A DNA stretch of 64,000 bases from Dysgonomonas sp. ZJ279 (lineage in GTDB: Bacteria; Bacteroidota; Bacteroidia; Bacteroidales; Dysgonomonadaceae), in NCBI RefSeq assembly GCF_011039205.1, contig NZ_JAAKEL010000001.1, positions 744,001-808,000 of the forward strand. Reading direction: 5' to 3'. Shown piece after piece: positions 36,184 to 46,439 of this stretch (position 1 is its first letter; each line of letters starts with the position of its first letter). The translations under genes and the position numbers were made by a program. A model generated the notes under the pieces. That model was not told where the DNA came from. It worked only from the letters and a program-made list of their open reading frames with translations, and made no database searches.

Positions 36184-37617
36184 ATGAAATATTTATATAT
36201 CCTGTGTTTATTCTTCGTGGCTTCTGTGCTTTCGCTTGGTGCCCAAGGATATGATAAAAGTTGCTATTATGGCATAACGTTCGTAGTTAGTGAAAACCCC
36301 AGCTGGGGCTACGGGGAGTTGGTTATTACCGGAGTAGAGCCTAATTCGCCAGCCGAAAAATCGGGAATAAAGGTAGACGACATCATAATGGAAATAAATG
36401 GTAAGGCTACTTATCTGAGAGATAACCAAACTATTGCTAATTGGTTGTTTAATGTATATGATCCTGTTGTAACCTTTACAATAAGGAACCTCAATACTTA
36501 TTTCAAAGAATATACACTAAATCGTAGATGTATCGCTCTGAATAGTGTGAATGAGAAAGAATTGTCTGATATTTTTTCTTTTTACAGCCTCGAAAATACG
36601 AATCAGCGTGCTTTTACTTTACCATTACGTGTAGAGCCTAATGCCGAAGTGGATTATGCAGATTACCACACATACGATTTTCAGCGTGATGACAATCCGA
36701 CTGCAGTAGACTTGCAAATAACAGCTTTGCTCGAAAAAACATTGCAAGCTAGAGGTTTGGTGCGAGATACTCAAGACCCTGAAATAATAATTCAGGCATA
36801 TTATAATTACGACTCTAATCCTCAATATACAGGTTTGGAGAATAATCCTAGTATTACATCTAAAGTTTGGCGCTTCGATTCTGACAAGAAAGAAATGGTA
36901 CAGCTACCTATCTTAGATCCGAACGAATATAATATTCAGGCAAAAGGACAATATCTGGCTGAATTCGGATTCAGTTTTTATGATCGGAAATACATTGATG
37001 AGACACGCTTGACTCAAATATGGGATTGCAGCATTAAAGACTATTTGTCAACTAAATATTCATTCGAAGAATATCTTAAACTTCACATTCCTCTTATGTT
37101 TATGGAATATCCATACGTAACAGCTAAGACAGAAGTGAAATATGTAGTCGATTTCAATGGATATAACTATACAGGAATGTACTTTAATGCGGATGATCTG
37201 ACTACGGTATCCGATGTAGACGAAGGTTCACCTGCTTTTGCAGCGGGTATACGTGCCGGCTATGTAATAAAAAAGATAAACAATAAAAAGTTTCAGCATA
37301 CTAAAGAAAAATTGTCGGAAGGTTATAAACGCTTTATAGATGTAACAACAATATATAGAGATCAAACGACCCGATTTACTAATGCAGACGGATATGCAGA
37401 TTGTATGTTCTGGAATCCGGCTTTTTATGGCGATATTGCGAAAGAATTCAATAAGTCGTCTAATCTGACGAATTTCTCATACTTATACGATTTCGAGAAA
37501 TACGTAAATCCTAATCCGTCGGATAGGATAACAATCGAAGCATGGGATGGTATGCAAACGCGTATATTTCAGGTAACTCCTACAATACGCAGGTCGGTTG
37601 TTGTAAAATCTTTGTGA
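36184..37617 (+). CDS. Exported protein with two PDZ domains
   Basis: A 477-residue protein with a signal peptide (about 1-20, ending GAQ). PDZ domain one is at about 35-110 (VEPNSPAEKSGIKVDDIIMEING) and PDZ domain two at about 325-400 (VDEGSPAFAAGIRAGYVIKKINN). The middle (about 170-280) resembles the DUF4136 type, with a two-helix pattern and ALLEKTLQARGLVRDTQDPEIIIQAYYNY. There is no protease domain, so it is probably a periplasmic or outer-membrane scaffold or adaptor (inference). It shares a promoter with the ABC-F gene 57 bases downstream, a link whose meaning is unclear. Confidence 0.7.
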   Translation: MKYLYILCLFFVASVLSLGAQGYDKSCYYGITFVVSENPSWGYGELVITGVEPNSPAEKSGIKVDDIIMEINGKATYLRDNQTIANWLFNVYDPVVTFTIRNLNTYFKEYTLNRRCIALNSVNEKELSDIFSFYSLENTNQRAFTLPLRVEPNAEVDYADYHTYDFQRDDNPTAVDLQITALLEKTLQARGLVRDTQDPEIIIQAYYNYDSNPQYTGLENNPSITSKVWRFDSDKKEMVQLPILDPNEYNIQAKGQYLAEFGFSFYDRKYIDETRLTQIWDCSIKDYLSTKYSFEEYLKLHIPLMFMEYPYVTAKTEVKYVVDFNGYNYTGMYFNADDLTTVSDVDEGSPAFAAGIRAGYVIKKINNKKFQHTKEKLSEGYKRFIDVTTIYRDQTTRFTNADGYADCMFWNPAFYGDIAKEFNKSSNLTNFSYLYDFEKYVNPNPSDRITIEAWDGMQTRIFQVTPTIRRSVVVKSL

Positions 37618-37641
37618 TATAATAATAAATAAAACAAATAG

Positions 37642-39288
<1,647 letters not shown>

Positions 39289-39344
39289 TTATTTAAGATA
39301 AGGGTCTGCTTCAAGCAAATAATTATAAATTAAGCCCAAGATAA

Positions 39345-39371
39345 AAAATGGAATCATTAGATTCCATTTTT
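39345..39371. terminator. Terminator after the ABC-F gene
   Basis: AAAAATGGAATC and GATTCCATTTTT form a stem with an ATTA loop and a T8 tail, 57 bases past the stop. Confidence 0.85.
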
Positions 39372-39487
39372 TTTGTAAAACAAAGTTTGGAAGGCAATGT
39401 GTTTATAGATACGTGTTTAATGTCCATACGTTAGATAGTCTAAAAGAATAGGTTAAATATGTTATATTTTTAACACAATAAATTCTA

Positions 39488-39515
39488 TTGTTAATAAAAT
39501 ATCTACATATATTTG
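39488..39515 (+). promoter_or_regulatory. Promoter for the 6S-like RNA candidate
   Basis: -33 TTG (39488-39490), a 17-base spacer and -7 TATATTTG (39508-39515). It predicts a start near 39521. Confidence 0.55.
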
Positions 39516-39520
39516 CGCGT

Positions 39521-39785
39521 TGAATGTGTAAAAAATACACCGGATTTAAAGCTTTTATAATAAAACTAACAATATCGAGGGGAAGCCACTATGGAGCGTT
39601 CTGAGCATTTTAGCTTCTAACGGTTGTGCAAATTCCTTAACTTTTTTGTCTTCACTTTTCATTTCTTGCTTGTGAAAGCCGGATTTGGTTATATGTACAG
39701 CCATTTAGAGGCTTCTCCGAGATATTGATTTTACAAACTACAAGTAAGACATAGCTTTCATCGGAAAGCATCGTTTTTTAATTTA
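39521..39785 (+). ncRNA. Probable long-hairpin RNA, 6S-like candidate
   Basis: The 660-base gap between ABC-F and the Bax-inhibitor gene holds a promoter-to-terminator unit with a long interrupted hairpin. CAATATC..GGGGAAGCC (about 39571-39589) pairs with GGCTTCTCC..GATATTG (about 39711-39729), with a few mismatches and a G-U pair. Inside are ATGG/CCAT, TAAC/GTTA, CAAATTCC/GGATTTG (one bulge) and a TTCAC/GTGAA end hairpin, separated by open bubbles. After the closing stem, GCTTTC-ATCG-GAAAGC plus a T-run could be the end. A rod with a central bubble is the layout of 6S RNA, and divergent 6S-type RNAs occur in Bacteroidales. Identity is not proven. Confidence 0.5.
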
Positions 39786-39806
39786 AAAAGACAGAGACTC
39801 ATAAAA

Positions 39807-39842
39807 GGTCTGGGATATTAATTCCAGACCTTTCTTTTTTTG
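39807..39842 (+). terminator. Second terminator after the RNA candidate
   Basis: AAAGGTCTGG and CCAGACCTTT stem with an AT-rich loop (GATATTAATT) and a T-run. It may be the main terminator if the hairpin at about 39753-39776 is leaky. Confidence 0.8.
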
Positions 39843-39913
39843 AGTGTATAGCTAATCTCAAAAGGCTAGTTTCCATCTTTTAGATTCAAGTATATGAAAT
39901 CAACTATTTTCAG

Positions 39914-39921
39914 TATATTTG
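39914..39921 (+). promoter_or_regulatory. -7 promoter box of the Bax-inhibitor-like gene
   Basis: TATATTTG lies 33 bases before the ATG at 39954 and inside the longer open frame that begins at 39894, which rules out the longer start. Confidence 0.55.
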
Positions 39922-39953
39922 CAGCTGATAATTTAAAAAATAACATAAACAAA

Positions 39954-40709
39954 ATGGGATTATTTGACTCAAGCAACCCTTCTTTCGGTAAGGATACTTA
40001 CGATAAAGTGGGTAAGGCAGTAGACTCTGCAAATGTAATGACTGTCAATGGAGCAGTTGGTAAAACAGGATTATTACTGGCATTAGTGGTAGCGGGTGCC
40101 GCTATAACATGGAATATGTTTACAAGTCTGGCCTATCAGGGATTAGTTATGCCTTTGTTCTGGTTGGGTCTTATCGGTGGATTAATTGTGTCGCTTATCA
40201 TTATATTTAAGAAAGAAATGGCACCTTATCTGTCTCCTGTATACGCCATACTCGAAGGTTTGGCTTTGGGAGGTATATCTGTTATTGCTAATGCATATTA
40301 TCCGGGGATTGTTTTCCAGGCACTTAGCTTAACATTTGTAGTTGCTACTGTAATGCTTATCCTGTATAGATTCAGAGTGATCCGTGCAACGCAGAAGTTC
40401 AAAAGTGTAATATTTATAGCGACAGCTTCTATTGCTGTTTTTTACTTAATTAGCTTTGTTCTTTCCTTCTTTGGCATTTCATCACCGGCCTACGCTGCAA
40501 CGCCGCTAGGTATTGGTATCAGTGTATTCGTAGTTATCATTGCTGCGTTAAATCTGATTATTGATTTTGATTTCATCGAAAAAGGAGCAGAAGCACAAGC
40601 ACCTAGATATATGGAATGGTATGGCGCATTCGGTTTGATGATTACATTAGTTTGGTTATACATTGAGATACTAAGACTATTGATTAAAATAGCTGGTCGT
40701 AGCCGCTAG
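39954..40709 (+). CDS. Bax inhibitor-1/YccA-like membrane protein
   Basis: A 251-residue inner-membrane protein with seven hydrophobic segments from about residue 45 to the end, after a soluble N-terminus (MGLFDSSNPSFGK). It has EGLALGGISVIANAYYPGI (about 102-120) and the acidic segment INLIIDFDFIEKGAEA-type (about 201-216) typical of the YccA/DUF4203-like BI-1 group, whose paired Asp residues sit in the pore region of the BsYetJ structure. Possibly a Ca2+ leak channel; function in this organism is unknown. The start is set by the promoter box at 39914-39921. Confidence 0.82.
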   Translation: MGLFDSSNPSFGKDTYDKVGKAVDSANVMTVNGAVGKTGLLLALVVAGAAITWNMFTSLAYQGLVMPLFWLGLIGGLIVSLIIIFKKEMAPYLSPVYAILEGLALGGISVIANAYYPGIVFQALSLTFVVATVMLILYRFRVIRATQKFKSVIFIATASIAVFYLISFVLSFFGISSPAYAATPLGIGISVFVVIIAALNLIIDFDFIEKGAEAQAPRYMEWYGAFGLMITLVWLYIEILRLLIKIAGRSR

Positions 40710-40734
40710 GATACAGTCACTTATAATGAATTAT

Positions 40735-40768
40735 AAAAACTCTCTATTCGTAAATATGAGAGTTTTTT
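40735..40768 (+). terminator. Terminator after the Bax-inhibitor-like gene
   Basis: AAAACTCTC pairs with GAGAGTTTT, with a 13-base loop and a T6 tail. Confidence 0.8.
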
Positions 40769-40807
40769 AGATATTTATGCAGGTATTCACATAACAGAAA
40801 GATCAAA

Positions 40808-41920
40808 ATGCGACACTTAAGAATATTATATATACTATTGTTTTTAGTCTCTCCGCTTTCTGCGCAAAATATTAATTTCAGTTCTTCCTTAATGGAATCT
40901 AATGATTCTGATATTAAGGCTATTATGATTCTATGGGAAGACTATATTGAGGCCTGTAGTTTGGATATAGATTCTTTACAGACCGAATGTTGGAGCGAAT
41001 CTGAAGCAGATTCGAGCATAAAAACAGATATTATAAAATACTCCTTTGGAGCAGATGATCCACTATATTGTTATGGGGACATATTTACTTACGGAATACA
41101 AAAAGTTGATACTAGCCATTATCAGATATATTCCGCTCAATATTATAAGGATGATTTTGAGGAATCAACTGTTTTTGCCACATATAAAATTTGTGCTAAA
41201 GAAGTCTCTCCCGGCACATTTAAGCTCTTTAATTATTTTGATGTCAATCGCGATAAATTGAAAGTCTATGATACAGGCTCAATTACTTACTATTATCCTG
41301 ACTCATATCATTTCGATAAAGAGAAAGCATCGAAAAGCGAGCACTTTGTAGATCATATTTTCAAAGAATATAAGCTCGATAAGAGCAATATTATTTATAT
41401 TCTAGGAAATACTCTTACGGAATGTAATTCAATCATCGGGTTCGATTATACAATTGCGAATGCTCCGACTAAATTCGCAGCTTATTCTATTTATCCGAAT
41501 ATTCTGCTGGCAACTCAGATAGATCATTCTCATGAGCTTATACATGGCGTTTTCAGACCAAACTTTCCTACAGCCTCCTTCTTGTTCCAAGAGGGTATAG
41601 CAACATATTATGGTGGTAGTGCAAATCTTCCCTATCAAGCACACTTAAACATTGTAAAAGACTATATTGAGAACCATCCCGATATGAATTTGTCAGACTT
41701 CGAATCTTATAATACTCTTATCGACGAACAGACAAATCCATTTTATATTGTAGGTGCTTTAATTATAGATTCTGCTATAAAAACAGGAGGGGAAGAAAAG
41801 GTTTCAAGATTACTTGAACATTATACTGACGATAATTTCGATAGAGCTTTTAATGACGAATTTGGTTTGCAAAAAGAAGATATACATACTTTTATATTGA
41901 GTTTGATAAATAATAGTTAA
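40808..41920 (+). CDS. Secreted putative zinc metallopeptidase (HEXXH, gluzincin-like)
   Basis: A 370-residue protein with a signal peptide (about 1-19, ending LSAQ). The C-terminal half has HELIH (His242-His246), the zinc-binding HEXXH motif, followed by QEGIATYYGG with Glu262, a plausible third ligand 16 residues later. This order resembles peptidase-MA-like gluzincins, although I cannot name a Pfam family. The N-terminal half (about 20-190) is mixed alpha/beta with an NTF2-like look and is unassigned. It is not in an operon: a terminator lies upstream, and the next gene is on the other strand. Confidence 0.6.
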   Translation: MRHLRILYILLFLVSPLSAQNINFSSSLMESNDSDIKAIMILWEDYIEACSLDIDSLQTECWSESEADSSIKTDIIKYSFGADDPLYCYGDIFTYGIQKVDTSHYQIYSAQYYKDDFEESTVFATYKICAKEVSPGTFKLFNYFDVNRDKLKVYDTGSITYYYPDSYHFDKEKASKSEHFVDHIFKEYKLDKSNIIYILGNTLTECNSIIGFDYTIANAPTKFAAYSIYPNILLATQIDHSHELIHGVFRPNFPTASFLFQEGIATYYGGSANLPYQAHLNIVKDYIENHPDMNLSDFESYNTLIDEQTNPFYIVGALIIDSAIKTGGEEKVSRLLEHYTDDNFDRAFNDEFGLQKEDIHTFILSLINNS

Positions 41921-41985
41921 TAGTTAAATATGAAGTCATTTCGACTTTTTAATTTAACGGTAAAGAAAAAGGAACTTCATATATG

Positions 41986-42019
41986 CACGAGTGGTCGGAA
42001 GAAATTCTGACCACTCGTA
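41986..42019. repeat. Perfect inverted repeat between convergent genes
   Basis: CACGAGTGGTC pairs with GACCACTCGT across a 12-base loop that can itself pair (GAA/TTC). No T-run follows, but GGC-TTTT-GCC comes next. It lies 66 bases after the metallopeptidase stop and may act as terminator for one or both genes. Confidence 0.6.
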
Positions 42020-42101
42020 GGCTTTTGCCCTCTGCTGATTTGTTATTCTGTTATCGCCATCAAAACCAAGACAGGTTTATTAAGCTATCTATACTATTTT
42101 A

Positions 42102-42608
42102 TTAAGGTTCAAGATTTAAAATGCCTAAGCTGGTAGCCAAACTACTGAAAGTAGAAACTTTACATTTCAAAACCACATACATTGCGCCGACTCCACCAGA
42201 TACAACAGTCACTCCATTGTATGGGCTTATGCTAACCACCTTACGCGAAAAATCCATTCTTATCGTCACATCATCCGAATCATTAAAACGGGTGTAAGGA
42301 TAATCGAGTCTTGTGTAAGAAAACGTTCCAATACAAGCTCTGGTTGACGGCAAAGCTGTCCAATAGGGTGATCCTTTTAAGGCTGGTTGATATCCCCCAA
42401 CAGTAAACTCGGTACGCTCAGGACCGCTGTATTGTCTCATGCTTCCAATAAAGAAATAGACAGGAATAGAACTTGCAGCTTGCTCAATCGCATCGACGCC
42501 TTGTGATTGACCTTCGGAAACCAACGCATCGCTTGCTAAAACTGGACTAGACGGAATTAAAAATAACACAACTAGAATTAGTGAAAAAGAATAGAATAAT
42601 TTTTTCAT
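42102..42608 (-). CDS. Exported hypothetical protein
   Basis: A 168-residue protein with a clear signal peptide (about 1-25, ending VLAS). The mature part is short and rich in Ser, Thr, Tyr and Val, with no family I recognise. An arginine-rich middle (ACIGTFSYTRLDYPYTRF) and the closing beta segments suggest an extracytoplasmic beta domain. Isolated: convergent with the metallopeptidase and followed upstream by a 320-base gap with no supported gene. Confidence 0.55.
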   Translation of the reverse strand: MKKLFYSFSLILVVLFLIPSSPVLASDALVSEGQSQGVDAIEQAASSIPVYFFIGSMRQYSGPERTEFTVGGYQPALKGSPYWTALPSTRACIGTFSYTRLDYPYTRFNDSDDVTIRMDFSRKVVSISPYNGVTVVSGGVGAMYVVLKCKVSTFSSLATSLGILNLEP

Positions 42609-42875
42609 GCTTTAGATTTTTAAATTAAACATCAAACAAATACAATAATAGTAAAAATTGACACAATAAACCTTTAAACTAATCTTGTATTTTTATTTAA
42701 TTTGATATTTTTTGAGTAAAATAACGATGAAAGTAATCACTATCTTAATAATAAGACAACTCTTTACACTGTGTTTTGTGCATAAGGAGTGTTATTTTCT
42801 GTCGATTTACAATTGCAAAATTCGCGCTTTCTTACCCTATTTCACATAAGACTAAAAAGTCAGTACAACTTTTAT
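42609..42875. other. Gap without a supported gene
   Basis: AT-rich sequence with only a 40-codon open frame starting near 42727 on the plus strand, which shows no recognisable composition or motif. I see no RNA or mobile element here. Confidence 0.5.
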
Positions 42876-42876
42876 A

Positions 42877-42912
42877 AAATAAGGCCGATTCGAGAACGAA
42901 TCGGCCTTATTT
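42877..42912. terminator. Strong bidirectional terminator of the aldo/keto reductase gene
   Basis: A perfect 16-bp stem (42877-42892 with 42897-42912; GGCCGATTCG core, AGAA loop). It lies 20 bases past the reductase stop. Confidence 0.88.
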
Positions 42913-42931
42913 ATCTTAGAAATATTTGTTA

Positions 42932-43900
42932 TTAGCAAAGACTGAATGGCTTTGTATATTTGCTTGCGTTATTCAGTTTTTCTATTGATGCATTGTCTAG
43001 TTTTAAATCTACGGCTTTCAATATATCCAACTGAGATGCCTTCGACACGCTGGCAATAGGAGCCGTGATAGACGGACGTGCTATAAGCCATGCTAATGCT
43101 ACTTGTGCAGGTGTGGCATTAGTTTCTTTAGCTACTTGCAACAGCGATTCTATAATCATCTTGCCTCTATCGTTCATGAAAAGATTCACAGCACTCGAAC
43201 GTTGTCCTTCGGCCTGTTTACCAAAATCGTATTTTCCTGTCAGGAAGCCGCTGGCTAAAGAGTAATAGCTTACAACTCCAAGATTATATTTTTCTGCTAT
43301 CGGTTCGTATTCGAGTTCATAACGGCTGCGGTTATATAGATTGTATTCAGGTTGTAAACAAACATATTCAGCATAACCATTTTTTGCACTTTTATCAAGT
43401 GATTCGATAATACGTTCTTTACTTACATTCGAAGCACCGATATAGCGTACCTTACCTTCTTTTACCAATTGGGTAAATGCTTCTAAAGTTTCTTCTACGG
43501 GAGTTGATAAATCATCGAAATGATTGAAATACAAATCTATATGATCAGTTTGCAAACGGCGAAGCGATTCTTCGGCCTGCTTGATAATATAGTCTTTTTT
43601 CAAGCCTTTATTGTCGGGTGAAACTTCTGCACCCACTTTTGTTGCCAATACAATCTTGTTTCTGTTCCCACTTTGTTTAAGCCATTTGCCAATGATTGTT
43701 TCAGACTCGCCACCTTTATTGCCCGGGGCCCAAGCTGAATAAACATTAGCTGTATCTATGAAATTAAGACCGGCTTCAAGGTAAGCATCCAATATTTCGA
43801 ATGATGCTTTTTCATCAGCTGTCCAACCAAACACATTACCTCCTAATACAAAGGGAGAGACTTCTAAATCCGATTTGCCTATTTTTCTTTTTGTTGCCAT
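42932..43900 (-). CDS. Aldo/keto reductase
   Basis: A 322-residue NADPH-dependent oxidoreductase of the TIM-barrel AKR family, group with YajO/YghZ-like 'predicted' reductases. The catalytic residues are visible in NFIDTANVYSAW (Asp and Tyr, about 47-58), VLATKVG (Lys, about 84) and HFDD (His, about 117). The C-terminal NADPH-site block is IASVSKASQL (about 285-294). Substrate unknown. The frame is open to 43993, but the 31 extra residues lack family similarity, so the ATG at 43898-43900 (MATKRKIGK) is used. Confidence 0.9.
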   Translation of the reverse strand: MATKRKIGKSDLEVSPFVLGGNVFGWTADEKASFEILDAYLEAGLNFIDTANVYSAWAPGNKGGESETIIGKWLKQSGNRNKIVLATKVGAEVSPDNKGLKKDYIIKQAEESLRRLQTDHIDLYFNHFDDLSTPVEETLEAFTQLVKEGKVRYIGASNVSKERIIESLDKSAKNGYAEYVCLQPEYNLYNRSRYELEYEPIAEKYNLGVVSYYSLASGFLTGKYDFGKQAEGQRSSAVNLFMNDRGKMIIESLLQVAKETNATPAQVALAWLIARPSITAPIASVSKASQLDILKAVDLKLDNASIEKLNNASKYTKPFSLC

Positions 43901-44040
43901 AATTATAATTGCTTTGAGGTCACAGACCTTACTGTTTTTTAGTAGGTGTATATAAAGAGACTGCACATCCAAATACAATACTTTGATGTGCATATATAGT
44001 TAAAAACAATCAGAAATGGAAATAGTTTGAGACGTTTTTC

Positions 44041-44451
44041 TTATTTAAGAAAAGACTTTTCTACAACCACAAAATCATAACCGTCTTTTGTGAACCGTTC
44101 ATCGGTTTCTTCAAAACCGAACCTTTTATAGAAGTCTACTGCATTGGCTCTTGAGTTACACCACAGGCGATCCAGCTTAACATCCTTTGCATAATCGATA
44201 AGCCATTTCATAAGAGCAGAGGCGTAGCCTTTATTTTGCATATCATTACGAGTGGCTAATTTTCGAAACTGCACATCACGACCATTCATGAAAATAGACA
44301 TCACAGATACAAGTTCGTTTGCAACGAAAACCCCTATGTGAAGACCTTTGTCATCATCGGCCAGTTTCACGAAGTCAATATCCTTGTCAGGATACATTAC
44401 TTGCTGGCGCAGTTGTAATACATTGTTATATGGAGCTTCTGTTATTGTCAT
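44041..44451 (-). CDS. GNAT-family N-acetyltransferase
   Basis: A 136-residue acetyltransferase. The acetyl-CoA motif A is RKLATRNDMQNKGYASALMKWL (about 72-93; the Q/R-x-x-G-x-G/A position reads QNKGYA), followed by WCNSRANAVDFYKRFGF (about 112-128), the usual motif B. Substrate unknown. It ends 5 bases after the next gene begins upstream on the same strand (44457 is the stop side of the DUF3943 gene), so the two are probably one operon. Confidence 0.85.
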   Translation of the reverse strand: MTITEAPYNNVLQLRQQVMYPDKDIDFVKLADDDKGLHIGVFVANELVSVMSIFMNGRDVQFRKLATRNDMQNKGYASALMKWLIDYAKDVKLDRLWCNSRANAVDFYKRFGFEETDERFTKDGYDFVVVEKSFLK

Positions 44452-44456
44452 ATTTA

Positions 44457-45935
44457 TTAGAATTTATAGGTTAGCATAAAACGACCTTCGTATGTCTGAG
44501 AAAATACATTCTCAAAATATTTATAGTCGGTATCGCGCGTATAATTGTATAAGATTCCTGTCATATAAATTTTTTTGTATACATGCAGATCTGCTCTGAG
44601 GCTGACAACATGTAAAGTAGCCTGCGACCTGTCTCCCTGATAATCGAATTTATGAGGATCTATATTGTCCCAATCTATATTTTCGGGATACCCTTTCCAT
44701 GTAAACATGCGATAAGCATCGTAAGTTGTCGATAGGCTAAATTTATCTTTGTAAGCAAAATTTGCTCCCATTTTCCAACCAAAACCACTTGCCAGATTGT
44801 AGTTGCGCATGTCTACCTTATAGTGGTCGCTAAGTACGGCTCCAAGAATGATAGCGTTGAAGTGCGCATGTGCGTCGAATTTATAGTTTCCAAATCGTTT
44901 GCTCTGATAGATTAAGCCTGCACCGAAAGAAGCAGGTGTACCTAACTTGTAAGGGATTTTGCCTGAAACATCCGATATCGTATCCGAATCATAATAATCG
45001 AAATGTTGATAAGCACCGATACTTAGGAAATCTTTTTCGGTATCTATCAGGTCGAGTACATGAAGTCTGCCGATAATATTTAATTGACTGAGGAGAGGTT
45101 GCGAACTATGCATGTTTAGATTCGCTTTGAATGAAAAGTAGTCGTATGGTTTTTGATTTTCTGTTTCAAATCTGTCACCATATTCTATATTGATATCTGT
45201 TGCCATACCGACTCCTTTGTCGAATATTTCATCTCTTAACTCCAATACACGTACCCCTGCCGATATTTCTACGCTTACATCGGGAACTCCAAACTGTTTT
45301 CCTGATGTGCTTCTCTTACGCCATGCATCACCATTCAGTATACGTGTTAGTCCTCGTGTAGGAGCTATAACAAAGCCTGCTGCTTCTCGTCCGAAACGTT
45401 CAGTACCTGTCAGTCGGTCGTCGAGCACTAAGTCGGATGTTCGGTATAATGTTTCTCCCAGAGCTAATCCGCCAATAGGGGTTGCTATAATGTCGTTGAG
45501 CGATGGATACTCATTTTCCAGAAAGAGTTCCCACATAGCGCTACCACCGAGTGCAAATGCACCCGATTCCCAGAAATTATATCCTCTGGAACGTGCCGAA
45601 TTATAATATAAACTACCGTGATAGGGGTGTAGAAACATATTTGTTCCCATCTGATCGTTATCCCAAACGAATCCGTGTTTTAGATTGTCTTTTATAGTTT
45701 GACTGCTTATATAAGCGAATTCGGCTTTTTGGATATATCTGTCGAATGCCCATATACCCATATTGAGTGTAAATATTTGCCCTGCAGCTGCCCATCCTTT
45801 CTTTTTTGAATAGAATGCTATGTCTAATGAATCGGCAGGTTTGGGGTCTCTAACCGAATTTCGTATAGCGAATTGTGCATAAGCAGAGTTTGTACAGAAA
45901 AGAATCGCAAGCGATAAGAAAATCTTTTTCTTCAT
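44457..45935 (-). CDS. DUF3943 outer-membrane-associated protein
   Basis: A 492-residue protein with a signal peptide (about 1-21, ending AYAQ). It has the DUF3943 core: FLHPYHGSLYYNSARSRG (about 107-124), ESGAFALGGSAMWELFLE and GLALGETLYRTSDL. A C-terminal set of amphipathic strands ending in FMLTYKF, a terminal Phe, suggests a membrane barrel. Function is unknown. The frame is open to 45974, but a TATCTTTG -7 box (complement 45972-45979) overlaps that start, so the ATG at 45933-45935 is used. Confidence 0.78.
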   Translation of the reverse strand: MKKKIFLSLAILFCTNSAYAQFAIRNSVRDPKPADSLDIAFYSKKKGWAAAGQIFTLNMGIWAFDRYIQKAEFAYISSQTIKDNLKHGFVWDNDQMGTNMFLHPYHGSLYYNSARSRGYNFWESGAFALGGSAMWELFLENEYPSLNDIIATPIGGLALGETLYRTSDLVLDDRLTGTERFGREAAGFVIAPTRGLTRILNGDAWRKRSTSGKQFGVPDVSVEISAGVRVLELRDEIFDKGVGMATDINIEYGDRFETENQKPYDYFSFKANLNMHSSQPLLSQLNIIGRLHVLDLIDTEKDFLSIGAYQHFDYYDSDTISDVSGKIPYKLGTPASFGAGLIYQSKRFGNYKFDAHAHFNAIILGAVLSDHYKVDMRNYNLASGFGWKMGANFAYKDKFSLSTTYDAYRMFTWKGYPENIDWDNIDPHKFDYQGDRSQATLHVVSLRADLHVYKKIYMTGILYNYTRDTDYKYFENVFSQTYEGRFMLTYKF

Positions 45936-45971
45936 TAAGAGAAATTTACGTATGAGTCTTGTTTGAGCGAG

Positions 45972-45979
45972 CAAAGATA
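45972..45979 (-). promoter_or_regulatory. -7 promoter box of the DUF3943-GNAT operon
   Basis: The complement reads TATCTTTG, 37 bases upstream of the ATG at 45935. Confidence 0.55.
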
Positions 45980-46187
45980 ATATATTTCAGATTTAAACAT
46001 ATAAGATACTAATTTCTTTGATGAAAATATAGACATATTGGATGATGTGTCGAATGTATGTTTTGGGGTAATCACGTAGTGACTCTCAATTTTATCTATA
46101 ATAGGTATGAGAATTAAATTCGATATTAATAAGAAGGGCTGTATATAAATACTGAATTCATCTTGACTTTTTGTTTTTCGTATTATT

Positions 46188-46250
46188 TTGTCATCCTGAG
46201 GAACGAAGGATCTCGGTTGAGAGATCCTTTCTATCGTTCAGCATGACAGA
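46188..46250. repeat. Imperfect palindromic repeat, copy 2
   Basis: Left arm TTGTCATCCTGAGGAACGAA and on to GGATCTC; the right arm is its imperfect reverse complement ending in GCATGACAGA. Related to copies 1 and 3. It lies in the 460-base divergent gap before 46440, which otherwise holds no supported gene. Confidence 0.85.
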
Positions 46251-46391
46251 GAGTGTAAAAGACAAATAAAAAGACAACCTTTTGAAAGCTAGAAACTACT
46301 TCACTGCATTTACTCTTTGGTTAAACGAAAAAGTTACATTAGAAAGCAATGGAAAAAGTGTTACTTTTGTTACCTTTTTCAGATAAGTCGA

Positions 46392-46419
46392 TTGATCGAC
46401 AATTTATTCTCTATTTTTG
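46392..46419 (+). promoter_or_regulatory. Promoter of the ATP-grasp-like gene
   Basis: -33 TTG (46392-46394), a 17-base spacer and -7 TATTTTTG (46412-46419), 21 bases before the ATG. Confidence 0.55.
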
Positions 46420-46439
46420 CAGCCATTATACTATAAACT

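Noticed and set aside
42727-42849. A 40-codon plus-strand frame in the gap before the aldo/keto reductase.
   Set aside because: No composition bias, motif, promoter box or neighbour that would support a gene.
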